64,000 nucleotides of DNA from Hallerella porci (GTDB taxonomy: Bacteria > Fibrobacterota > Fibrobacteria > Fibrobacterales > Fibrobacteraceae). Under the pieces are notes generated by a model. The model ran no database searches. It was not told where the DNA came from and saw nothing but the letters and a program-made list of their open reading frames with translations. Below are positions 43,660-52,132 of this stretch, piece by piece. A program made the position numbers and the translations under genes. The stretch lies in contig NZ_QGHD01000004.1 in NCBI RefSeq assembly GCF_003148885.1, positions 1 to 64,000 on the forward strand. Direction: 5' to 3'. Every line of letters begins with the position of its first letter. The stretch's first letter is position 1.

Positions 43660-45717
43660 TCACGAATTCACCATTTCATTTTCCATCAAACGCTTTTTCT
43701 TATTCCTTTTTGCTAAGAGCACTTGATAGCCCGAGCATAATCCCACAACGACTAAGCCAATGCCATCGGTAATCATCGCTGGGTGAATAAGCAATAAACC
43801 GCCGGCCGCTAAAATCACGCGGACCGGTGCCGAAATTTTTCCGTAGAAATATCCTTGTAAAGCGGCGGTGATGCCAAAGACTCCGACAAAAGAAGTAATC
43901 GCAATTTGCACAATTTCTACCCACGAAGCATCGATTAAAAGCATTTTCGGGTTAAAGCAGAACATATAAGGAACAATGAATGCGGCGATTGCAAGTTTTG
44001 AAGCGTTGAAGGCGGTTTTCATCGGTTTTCCTTTTGCAATGGCTGCGGCGGCGTAAGCGGCTAAGGCGACAGGCGGCGTAATGTCTGCGATGATTCCAAA
44101 GTAAAACACAAAGAAATGCGCTGCAATCGTCGGCACTCCCATGTGAATTAAAATGGGCGCAGTCGTTGCTGCCATAATGCAATAATTTGCCGTTGTAGGA
44201 ACTCCCATTCCAAGCACAATGCAGCAAACCATCGTAAGCACGAGGGCGACAATCAGCTGACTTCCGGCGATTCCCACAATGCCGTTAATGAGTTCATTAG
44301 CAAGGCCTGTCATCGTAATGGAGCCTGCGATGATTCCTGCCATCCCGCAAGCAGCGCCAACGGTAATCGTACTTTTACTGCCCGCCACAAGAGCGTCTAA
44401 AAATTTCTTCGGATTGATGCGATTTTCTTTGTTAAAAAGGCTCACGATAATGGACAAAATAATCGCATAGGCGGCAGCCCTTTGAAGGGTCATGAAATTT
44501 CCAGAAACCCAAACGACTAACATCACAAGCGGCAAAAGCAAATAAAGTTTTTTCGCAAGAACGCGCATCTTCGGGAGTTCTTCTTTCGGAATTCCTTTAA
44601 GCTTTAAACGACGCGCTTCTAAATGCACACAAATAAAAATTCCTACGAAATATAAAATCGCCGGCAGAATGGACATTTCCACAATATTGGAATACGGAAT
44701 GCCGATAAAATCCGCCATTAAAAACGCAGCAGCTCCCATAATCGGCGGCATAATTTGCCCGCCCGTTGAAGAAGCCGCTTCGACTGCGCCCGCAAATTCT
44801 TTTTTGTAGCCCGTCTTTTTCATCATCGGAATTGTCACAGAACCCGTCGTCACCGTGTTTCCGACAGACGAGCCCGAAACCATACCGCAAAGCGCCGAAG
44901 AAATCACAGAAACTTTCGCAGGGCCACCGGAAAAGCGCCCCGCCACGCGATTCGCAAGTTCAATGAAAAAAATCGAAATGCCAATTCTTTCGAGGAATGC
45001 GCCAAAGATAATGAACACGACAATGTATTTCGAGCACACGTTTAATGGCGTCGAAAAAATGCCTTCTTTTGTATAAAATAAATTGCGGACAAAATAGCGA
45101 AGCTTCAAAAAGAAATCGGGATTGGTGAGCCCATAAATTAAAGCGTAAAGAGTGAAAAAACCGGCGACATATAAAATCGGTTTTCCAACACATCTTCTTG
45201 TGACTTCGACAAGTCCGATGATTCCTACGATGCCGATGACAATTTGATGCGCAGCAAAACGCGTTCCTTGATTCACAATTTCCGAAGCGTTCCAAGCAAA
45301 GTAAAAGAATGCGCTCGAAGTCGATACCATCAAAAGCAAATCATACCACGGAATATGATTCACTTTTTGTTCGCCTCTTTTTGCAGGGTAAATGATAAAT
45401 CCCATCAAGACAATCATGCCCATGAAACAAGTCAAGCGAATTTCTTCTAAGAAGGTCGCAAACAAAGTCACATAAATGCACCAAATCGCAAAAAATGCTA
45501 AAACGAGTTCGATGGCAACTTTGTATTTCCCGACCCAAATGCGAACATTCGATTGCTTATCATATTTTCGCATGACCGCATCGATATCTTCGTGAATAGA
45601 ATTATCGCTTTTATCGACGAAGTTATCGTAATGTTCGAGTTTTTTCTCTTCTTCTTGCTCGAATTTGAGTTCGCGCTGAATGAGTTCTTCTTCTAGTTTT
45701 TCGCGGTTGTCGTTCAT
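43660..45717 (-). CDS. TRAP transporter permease, fused 4TM-12TM (TAXI type)
   Basis: The 685-residue membrane protein joins the small DctQ-like and large DctM-like subunits, as usual for TAXI-TRAP systems. It has a cytoplasmic acidic N-terminus of about 60 residues, four segments, and then the DctM part with FIIFGAFLERIGISIFFIEL, GGPAKVSVISSALCGMVSGS, GGQIMPPIMGAAAFLMADF and GMGVPTTANYCIMAA. It uses ion gradients to import a small carboxylate or amino acid delivered by the binding protein encoded 29 bases upstream (45747-46721). The C-terminus has extra hydrophobic segments (VILAAGGLLLIHPAMI). Confidence 0.94.
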   Translation of the reverse strand: MNDNREKLEEELIQRELKFEQEEEKKLEHYDNFVDKSDNSIHEDIDAVMRKYDKQSNVRIWVGKYKVAIELVLAFFAIWCIYVTLFATFLEEIRLTCFMGMIVLMGFIIYPAKRGEQKVNHIPWYDLLLMVSTSSAFFYFAWNASEIVNQGTRFAAHQIVIGIVGIIGLVEVTRRCVGKPILYVAGFFTLYALIYGLTNPDFFLKLRYFVRNLFYTKEGIFSTPLNVCSKYIVVFIIFGAFLERIGISIFFIELANRVAGRFSGGPAKVSVISSALCGMVSGSSVGNTVTTGSVTIPMMKKTGYKKEFAGAVEAASSTGGQIMPPIMGAAAFLMADFIGIPYSNIVEMSILPAILYFVGIFICVHLEARRLKLKGIPKEELPKMRVLAKKLYLLLPLVMLVVWVSGNFMTLQRAAAYAIILSIIVSLFNKENRINPKKFLDALVAGSKSTITVGAACGMAGIIAGSITMTGLANELINGIVGIAGSQLIVALVLTMVCCIVLGMGVPTTANYCIMAATTAPILIHMGVPTIAAHFFVFYFGIIADITPPVALAAYAAAAIAKGKPMKTAFNASKLAIAAFIVPYMFCFNPKMLLIDASWVEIVQIAITSFVGVFGITAALQGYFYGKISAPVRVILAAGGLLLIHPAMITDGIGLVVVGLCSGYQVLLAKRNKKKRLMENEMVNS

Positions 45718-45746
45718 AAAAATTCCTAATCGTTAAAATTCAAAGT

Positions 45747-46721
45747 TTAGTCAAGAGTTTCGACGTTTACGCCGTGTTCTTGGTAATATTTTGCAGAACC
45801 TTTGTGATAAGGCACGGACTTTGTGCAAGTCGCATTTTCTATCGAAAGTTCTTTGCCTTTTGCATTTTCTTTTGTAATCTCTTCGCGATGATCAAAAAGT
45901 GCAGAAGTCAATTTGTAAACCGTTTCTTCGTTTGCATTTGCCGAAACGATTAAGACCGCTTTTACCGCAATCGTTTGCATCGGTTCCGTTTGCCCGGGGT
46001 AAGTATTTGCCGCAAGTTCTTTGGTCGTGTAATACGGACATTTTTCCATAATTTGTGCGCGGACATCGCCTTCGATATTGATTAAATAAACGCCGTTTGT
46101 CGTCGCAAGTTCTGTAATCGCCGAAGTGGGAGCTCCCGCGACAATGAAAGCGGCATCAATGCGTCCATCTTTTAACGCTTCCTTTGAATCGCCGAAAGAT
46201 TGAAATTGCGGTTTGATATCGTCAAGAGTTAAACCGGCGGCAGTTAAAACATCGATGGCGTTAAAGTAAACGCCCGAACCGCTTGCGCCAACGGAAACTT
46301 TTTTCCCTTTTAAATCTTGAACCGTTTTAATGTCTTTGTTCATCGTGAAAAGTTGCACCGTTTCGTCATACAAAGAACCGAGCACTCGAAAATCGTGAGT
46401 CGCACCGTCCTTTTCAAAAGCGCGCGTTCCGTTCCACGCATAAGTCATCACATCGGATTGCGCAAATCCAAGTTGATAATCGCCATCTTGAATGCTTTGC
46501 ACATTCACTTTAGAGCCGCCCGTCGAAACAGCGGTGACTTTTACATTCGCAAAATTTCTCATATACTGCGCAAGAACTCCGCCGTAAGCATAATAAGTGC
46601 CCGCAGTTCCGCCCGTTCCAAACATCATACGCGCATCGTAACTTTTGCAGCCGCTTAGGGAAAAGACAAATCCTAAAGCAAGCAAAAAGAATAACGAAAT
46701 TCTTTTACCAAGAAAATCCAT
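45747..46721 (-). CDS. TAXI family TRAP transporter solute-binding protein
   Basis: A 324-residue lipoprotein (LFFLLALGFVFSLSGC, Cys about 25) with the TAXI binding fold: MFGTGGTAGTYYAYGGVLAQ, VTAVSTGGSKVNVQSIQDG, LGFAQSDVMTYAWNGT and LKGKKVSVGASGSGVYFNA. Known members bind glutamate or related acids, but the ligand here is not known. AAAGGA precedes the ATG. It is upstream of the fused permease in one unit. Being lipid-anchored is in line with the many lipoproteins in this genome region. Confidence 0.94.
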   Translation of the reverse strand: MDFLGKRISLFFLLALGFVFSLSGCKSYDARMMFGTGGTAGTYYAYGGVLAQYMRNFANVKVTAVSTGGSKVNVQSIQDGDYQLGFAQSDVMTYAWNGTRAFEKDGATHDFRVLGSLYDETVQLFTMNKDIKTVQDLKGKKVSVGASGSGVYFNAIDVLTAAGLTLDDIKPQFQSFGDSKEALKDGRIDAAFIVAGAPTSAITELATTNGVYLINIEGDVRAQIMEKCPYYTTKELAANTYPGQTEPMQTIAVKAVLIVSANANEETVYKLTSALFDHREEITKENAKGKELSIENATCTKSVPYHKGSAKYYQEHGVNVETLD

Positions 46722-46915
46722 TTTGAGTCCTTTTTGTAAAAATTTTCCCCGTAAAATTAGAAATAATAATGAAAATTTCGCACAAATTCTCTAAAAATGA
46801 AAAACGCATTTTGGGGAAAAGAACTTGCACTTCCTTGAAACTTCTAAATTTTCTCTTTCATTTTCTCGCTTTTATTTATATTATCATTGTTTCCATCCAA
46901 AGGGAGCGTTTTTAT

Positions 46916-49324
46916 ATGGCCGCAAACGATAAACTCAGCGAAGAAGACATAAAAAACAGGTTCATTACGCCTGCAATCGAATCAAAAGGTTGGAATAAAA
47001 ATGCCATTCGGATGGAATTCAAACTAACCGATGGCAAAATCAACATTCGCGGAAACAAGGCCCAGCGCGAAAAGGCAAAATTCGCCGATTATGTTTTGTT
47101 TTTAAATCCGGGGAACCCCATCGCAATTGTCGAAGCAAAAGACGAAACTTACGGCATCGCTCACGGTTTACAGCAAGCAATTGCCTACGCCCAAATGCTC
47201 GAAGTTCCATTTGCATACAGTTCAAACGGGCACGGCTTTGTCGAGCACGACTTTTTGACAGGCAAAGAACGCGAACTTAAAATGGATGAATTTCCCACTT
47301 ACGACGAACTTTGCAAAAGATTCAAAGGTGAAATTCATGACGGAAAAGGCCTAGCAAAACTCGAAGAAAAAATCATCGACGAACCTTACTGCACAGGACA
47401 AGGCATCAATTCGCCACGTTATTACCAGCGAAACGCCATAAACAAAACTCTTGCCGCAATCGCCCAAGGCAAAAACCGCGCCCTTTTAGTTATGGCGACA
47501 GGAACCGGAAAAACATACACCGCATTTCAAATCGTCTATCGTTTACTCAAAAGCGGATTAAAGAAAAAGATTCTTTATTTGGCCGACCGCAATATCTTAG
47601 TCGATCAATCGATTGTTCAAGATTTTAAGCCGCTCGAAAAAGTCATTTGGAAAGTCCAACTAAACAAAGCGGACATTTCTAAAGCCTCATCGTATCAAGT
47701 TTACTTTGCGCTTTACCAACAACTTTTAGGCATCAAGGAAACGGACGACGATATTGAAAACGAGAAATATTCGGAGCGTTACAAGGAATTTTTTGCGCCC
47801 GACTTTTTTGATTTCATTATCGTTGACGAATGCCACAGGGGTTCTGCCAAAGCCGACAGCAACTGGCGAAAAATTTTGGAATACTTTTCAAAGGCAACGC
47901 AGCTCGGCATGACGGCAACTTCCAAAGAAACTGCGTACCAATCCAACATCGGCTATTTTGGTGAACCCGTTTACACTTACAGCCTAAACGATGGAATCGA
48001 AGACGGCTTTTTAGCGCCCTTTAAATTTATCAATCTAAGCTTAAACATAAGCGATGGCTGGCGCCCGTGCAAAGGACAATTAGACGCAAACGGAAACGAA
48101 ATCCCCGACAGAATTTACAACAACAAAGACTTTGATTACGGCATCGTCATCGAAGATCGCACAAGAGAAGTCGCCAAAACGATTACGGATTATTTAAAAT
48201 TCACGGGCGATAGATTTGCAAAAACCATTGTCTTTTGCGCAAACGAAGACCATGCCGACCGCATGCGAAAAGAACTTGTAAACGAAAACGCCGACCAGTG
48301 CAAAATCAATTCCGATTATGTCGTGCGCATTACCGGTTCGGATGCCGAAGGAAAATCAAAACTCAAAGAATTTATTTCGGTGACTCAAAAGTATCCAGTC
48401 ATCGCCACCACAAGCAAATTGCTTTCGACAGGCGTCGATTGCAAAATGGTAAAGTTGATTGTGCTTGACCAAAATATTTCTTCGATGACGGAATTCAAGC
48501 AAATCGTCGGCCGCGGCACGCGCATCCGCGAAGCCGAAGGCAAATTGTCTTTTGCTATTATGGATTTGCGCAACATGCGCTCAATGTTTTTAGACCCCAA
48601 GTGGGACGGTCCCGCAGAACAAGACGAAAACTTTTCAAATGAACCCTGCCCGAAATGCGGCAAATATCCGTGCGAATGCCCAAAAGAGAACGAAAACGAA
48701 CCTTGCAAAGTGTGCGGAAAATTCCCGTGTGAATGCAACAACCCAAAGCCTTACCAATGGATTGTCGATAAAAACGGATGCAAAGCTCAAGTTGTAAACG
48801 AAGAAGTAGCCACCTACGATTCGAACGGCAGTTTATTAAGAACAGAAACCATTATCGATTACACCAAGCGCAACATTTTAAATGAATTTGCAAACCTGAA
48901 CTTTTTCGAAAAAGAATGGAAATCCAAAAAGCGCAAAAAAGAAATCATCGACATGTTTAAAGAAAAAGGCATTGATTTATTTGCGTTAAAAGAACAGCAA
49001 AATATGCAGGACATCGACATTTACGATTTCATGTGCCACCTCGCATTTAATAAAAAAACGCTCACGCGAAAAGAGCGCGCAAACCATGTGAAAAAGAAAG
49101 ATTTCTTTAGCAAATACGGCGACAAGGCCCGCGAAGTATTGGAAGCCCTGCTTGAACGCTACATAAATTACAACATTACAGAAATTGAAGATTTGAAAAT
49201 TTTGGACAACGACCCATTTAGAAAATTCGGATCGAAAAAAGCAATCGTCAATCTGTTCGGTTCAAAAGATGGTTATCTTTTAGCTGTCAAAGAACTCGAA
49301 GATTTAATTTACGAAGCCGCGTAG
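46916..49324 (+). CDS. hsdR: Type I restriction enzyme, R subunit (EcoEI type)
   Basis: The 802-residue motor and nuclease subunit. The N-terminal PD-(D/E)XK domain has Asp 58 (FADYVLF) and the E-x-K of IVEAKDE (73-75). The SF2 helicase shows MATGTGKT (193-200), VDECHRG (303-309), MTATSKE and VGRGTRIREAEGK. The C-terminus matches the EcoEI_R_C region that binds the methylase core. After the helicase there is an unusual Cys-rich stretch with four CxxC-like pairs (CPKCGKYPCEC and CKVCGKFPCEC), probably a metal-binding insert. The ATG at 46916 with AGGGAG upstream is chosen over an earlier in-frame ATG. It is the first gene of the locus. Confidence 0.96.
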   Translation: MAANDKLSEEDIKNRFITPAIESKGWNKNAIRMEFKLTDGKINIRGNKAQREKAKFADYVLFLNPGNPIAIVEAKDETYGIAHGLQQAIAYAQMLEVPFAYSSNGHGFVEHDFLTGKERELKMDEFPTYDELCKRFKGEIHDGKGLAKLEEKIIDEPYCTGQGINSPRYYQRNAINKTLAAIAQGKNRALLVMATGTGKTYTAFQIVYRLLKSGLKKKILYLADRNILVDQSIVQDFKPLEKVIWKVQLNKADISKASSYQVYFALYQQLLGIKETDDDIENEKYSERYKEFFAPDFFDFIIVDECHRGSAKADSNWRKILEYFSKATQLGMTATSKETAYQSNIGYFGEPVYTYSLNDGIEDGFLAPFKFINLSLNISDGWRPCKGQLDANGNEIPDRIYNNKDFDYGIVIEDRTREVAKTITDYLKFTGDRFAKTIVFCANEDHADRMRKELVNENADQCKINSDYVVRITGSDAEGKSKLKEFISVTQKYPVIATTSKLLSTGVDCKMVKLIVLDQNISSMTEFKQIVGRGTRIREAEGKLSFAIMDLRNMRSMFLDPKWDGPAEQDENFSNEPCPKCGKYPCECPKENENEPCKVCGKFPCECNNPKPYQWIVDKNGCKAQVVNEEVATYDSNGSLLRTETIIDYTKRNILNEFANLNFFEKEWKSKKRKKEIIDMFKEKGIDLFALKEQQNMQDIDIYDFMCHLAFNKKTLTRKERANHVKKKDFFSKYGDKAREVLEALLERYINYNITEIEDLKILDNDPFRKFGSKKAIVNLFGSKDGYLLAVKELEDLIYEAA

Positions 49325-49330
49325 GTTTTT

Positions 49331-49795
49331 ATGCTTTTATACCATGGAAGTGATTGTAAAATTGAATTCCCTGAAATTCGAAAGACGAAATATTCAAAAG
49401 ATTTCTCATGGGGATTTTATTGTACCAATAATTATGAGCAGGCATGCAGGTGGGCAGAACGAAAGCTTATCAATGCATTTATCAATGTTTATGAATATTC
49501 AGAAAATCAAGAATTAAAAATTTTGAAATTCTCAGACATGAATGATGAATGGTTAAACTTTATTGCCAAATGCCGCAAAGGAATTTTACACGATTATGAT
49601 ATTGTAGAAGGTCCAATGGCAGATGATACCATTTGGAATTTTGTAAACGATTATTTAGAAGGTAATATTTCTAAAGAAGTTTTTTTTGAATATGCAAAAT
49701 TTAAACACCCTACGCATCAAATAAGTTTTCATAGCATTCGCGCTTTAGATTGTCTGAAGTTTGTAAAAGGAGAATCATTATGCTCAAAGAAATAA
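49331..49795 (+). CDS. DUF3990 family, ADP-ribosyltransferase-like protein
   Basis: The 154-residue protein begins MLLYHGSDCKIEFPEI, then DFSWGFYCTNNYEQACRWAE, and ends with HQISFHSIRALDCLKF. This is the DUF3990 pattern, related to ADP-ribosyltransferases: a His in YHGS, a Tyr in GFYCT and a Gln in HQISF would be the H-Y-Q/E triad. Such proteins may transfer ADP-ribose to a target and act as toxins, but this is inference. It starts six bases after hsdR with a weak ribosome site and overlaps the next gene by 16 bases. Its base composition is more AT-rich than hsdR and hsdM, suggesting a separate origin. Confidence 0.75.
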   Translation: MLLYHGSDCKIEFPEIRKTKYSKDFSWGFYCTNNYEQACRWAERKLINAFINVYEYSENQELKILKFSDMNDEWLNFIAKCRKGILHDYDIVEGPMADDTIWNFVNDYLEGNISKEVFFEYAKFKHPTHQISFHSIRALDCLKFVKGESLCSKK

Positions 49796-50226
49796 AAGAT
49801 GATGTGTTTTATGTATGCACAATGATTGAATTTGTAGCACGAGCAACCCACAATAAAGTAGGCGATGTTATTAAATACATTTCAGATGATGATTTAGCAC
49901 ATGAATTAAAAGCGGCTCCTATAAATCACTGCTTAACTTTTGAACAAGTTTGTGATGAATGGATAGAAAAGTATAAAATTGCAAATGGAGTCTTTGACAA
50001 CATTTCAACATGCAAATATCAAGTTCCAACTGTCACATCCATTGGACGACTCTACCAACAGCTGATTTATAACGTCATCAAAGACGAAACCAAATTGATT
50101 CAAACGATTCGAGAAGTTTTTACCTCTTTTTTAAGCGAAGAAATTGCCAACTATAATTCGAGCCTTTATTACAGCAACCCCGATTACTTGCGCTGTTCCT
50201 ATTTAGAAGGAACATTACTTGCGTAG
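49780..50226 (+). CDS. Conserved small protein of the DUF3990 cassette (middle gene)
   Basis: A 148-residue protein starting MLKEIKDDVFYVCTMIEF, with AAAGGAG upstream, inside the end of the DUF3990 gene. The first 70 residues are helical (VARATHNKVGDVIKYISDDD, then CLTFEQVCDEWIEKY) and recall the small helical proteins, some annotated DUF3791, that I know to accompany DUF3990 genes. The second half (VPTVTSIGRLYQQLIYNV and AYNSSLYYSNP-like NYNSSLYYSNPDYL) is a distinct module. The overlap suggests tight co-expression, as in toxin-antitoxin pairs. The role is unknown; it could be an inhibitor or partner of the ART-like protein. Confidence 0.6.
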   Translation: MLKEIKDDVFYVCTMIEFVARATHNKVGDVIKYISDDDLAHELKAAPINHCLTFEQVCDEWIEKYKIANGVFDNISTCKYQVPTVTSIGRLYQQLIYNVIKDETKLIQTIREVFTSFLSEEIANYNSSLYYSNPDYLRCSYLEGTLLA

Positions 50227-50243
50227 ATAAAAAGGAGGTTTTT

Positions 50244-50660
50244 ATGCGAGCCTATAGCGAAGCTTATTTAGATGAAGTTGTAGAAACTCAAGGGCATCTT
50301 TTTGATTTTGTGGCACAAAATTTCAAAGATTTTGATACAGAGGATTTTATTTGTGCATACATGAATAGCAACACGCGAAAATACATCGATGAATCGCAGG
50401 CGTATGTAAACACGATGAGCGCAAAGGAACTTTGGGAATATTTTACGACAAATGAGCATTACACTTTAAAAAATGGAAAATCGATGCAAGGTTTTATGCC
50501 CGACTGGATAGGCGAATTTTATGCGTATTACCAGTGGTATACAAACATTCCTAGCGCCGAAGTGATAAAGAAAGTCCCTTTGGAATTTTTGAAAAAAGCC
50601 TACCCCGCTTTGCATGATTTAGACTTGAAACTCGCAGTCGAAAAAACTTTACAACAATAA
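50244..50660 (+). CDS. Conserved small protein of the DUF3990 cassette (third gene)
   Basis: A 138-residue protein starting MRAYSEAYLDEVVETQGHLF, preceded by a perfect AAGGAGG. It is helical and aromatic-rich, with YMNSNTRKYIDESQAYVNT near 40-60, ELWEYFTTNEHYTLK and MPDWIGEFYAYYQWYTNIPS near 90-110, and a C-terminal PALHDLDLKLAVEKTL. The strings look like a strongly conserved family, but I cannot name it. It follows the middle gene by 17 bases and precedes hsdM by eight, so the cassette is embedded in the hsd transcript. The function is not known. Confidence 0.6.
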   Translation: MRAYSEAYLDEVVETQGHLFDFVAQNFKDFDTEDFICAYMNSNTRKYIDESQAYVNTMSAKELWEYFTTNEHYTLKNGKSMQGFMPDWIGEFYAYYQWYTNIPSAEVIKKVPLEFLKKAYPALHDLDLKLAVEKTLQQ

Positions 50661-50668
50661 GGAATTTT

Positions 50669-52117
50669 ATGAATTTATCGAATTTTGTCAAACGAATCCG
50701 CGACATCATGCGTAACGACGCAGGCATTAACGGCGACGCTCAACGCATCGAACAAATCGCCTGGATGTTGTTTTTAAAAGTCTACGACGAAAAAGAAAAC
50801 GACTGGGAACTAGACGACGATTACGAATCGATTATCCCCGAAAAATTGCGCTGGCGAAACTGGGCAAAAAATGCAAACCTAACCGGCGACGAACTTTTGG
50901 ACTTTGTCAACCTCAAATTATTTGTCGGATTAAAAAAGTTAAATGTCGACACAAACACGCCCATGAAAAAGGCAATCGTCAAATCGACATTCACCGATGC
51001 GAATAACTACATGAAAGACGGCGTTTTGCTTCGCCAAATTATAAACGTCATCGATGAACTCGATTTATCAAACTACGAAGAAAGCCACGCCTTTGGAGAA
51101 ATTTACGAATCGATTTTAAAAGAAATGCAAAGCGCAGGCTCTTCGGGCGAATTTTACACCCCGCGTGCCGTCACCGACTTTATGGCAAAAGTCATCAAGC
51201 CCAAAGTGGGCGAAGTGATGGCCGACTTCGCTTGCGGAACAGGCGGCTTTATCACAAGCTGGCTAAACGAACTCGATGCAAAAGTCAAAACCGCAAGCGA
51301 CCGCGAAGATTTTAACAATTCCATTTACGGCATCGAAAAAAAGCAATTCCCTTACATGCTGTGCGTCACCAACATGCTTTTGCACAACATCGACATGCCG
51401 CGCATTTACCACGATAATTCGCTCACCAAAAACATTTTAGACTACACCGAAAAAGATAAATTCGACGTCATTTTAATGAACCCGCCCTACGGCGGCGCCG
51501 AAAAAGAAAGCATCAAACAAAATTTCCCCGACGATTTAGCCTCGAGCGAAACCGCCGACTTGTTTGTCTCTTTAATCATGTACCGCTTAAAACAAGACGG
51601 ACGCTGCGCCATCATTTTACCCGACGGATTTTTATTCGGCACCGACAACGCCAAAGTTTCCATCAAGCAAAAACTCTTCAACGAATTTAACCTGCACACG
51701 ATTATCCGCTTGCCCCACAGCGTCTTTGCGCCCTACACAAGCATTACCACCAACATTTTGTTCTTCGATAAAACAGGCCCCACCAAAAAGACTTGGTTTT
51801 ACCGCCTCGACATGCCCGAAGGCTACAAGAATTTTTCGAAAACAAAACCGATGAAACTCGAACATTTCGCCCCCGCTTTAGACTGGTGGAAAAACCGAAA
51901 AGCAATTACCCAAGACGGCTTTGACAAATCCAAATGCTACACCGTAAAAGAACTCGCCGAGCGCGGATTAAACATTGACCTTTGCGGCTACCCGCACGAA
52001 GAAGAAGAAATTTTAGAACCCAAAGATTTAATCCAGCAATTCAAAGAAAAACGCGAAAGCCTCAACGCTCAAATGGATAAAACGCTAGAAAAAATTGAAA
52101 AAATGATTGCAATGTAA
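50669..52117 (+). CDS. hsdM: Type I restriction-modification system, M subunit
   Basis: The 482-residue N6-adenine methyltransferase of the complex. An N-terminal helical HsdM_N domain covers about 1-140 (VKRIRDIMRNDAGINGDAQR). The catalytic part begins with GEFYTPRAVTDFMAKVIKP, the SAM loop ADFACGTGGFI near 185 and the active site MNPPYGG near 275. Two copies bind HsdS to methylate the target on both strands, and HsdR joins for restriction. It is separated from hsdR by three small genes, which is unusual. Confidence 0.97.
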   Translation: MNLSNFVKRIRDIMRNDAGINGDAQRIEQIAWMLFLKVYDEKENDWELDDDYESIIPEKLRWRNWAKNANLTGDELLDFVNLKLFVGLKKLNVDTNTPMKKAIVKSTFTDANNYMKDGVLLRQIINVIDELDLSNYEESHAFGEIYESILKEMQSAGSSGEFYTPRAVTDFMAKVIKPKVGEVMADFACGTGGFITSWLNELDAKVKTASDREDFNNSIYGIEKKQFPYMLCVTNMLLHNIDMPRIYHDNSLTKNILDYTEKDKFDVILMNPPYGGAEKESIKQNFPDDLASSETADLFVSLIMYRLKQDGRCAIILPDGFLFGTDNAKVSIKQKLFNEFNLHTIIRLPHSVFAPYTSITTNILFFDKTGPTKKTWFYRLDMPEGYKNFSKTKPMKLEHFAPALDWWKNRKAITQDGFDKSKCYTVKELAERGLNIDLCGYPHEEEEILEPKDLIQQFKEKRESLNAQMDKTLEKIEKMIAM

Positions 52118-52132
52118 AAGTTGGGAGGGACA

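Noticed and set aside
46769-46915. N-terminal extension of HsdR by 49 codons
   Set aside because: The family start MAANDKLSEEDIKNRF with a ribosome site begins at 46916; the upstream part is AT-rich and not conserved-looking.
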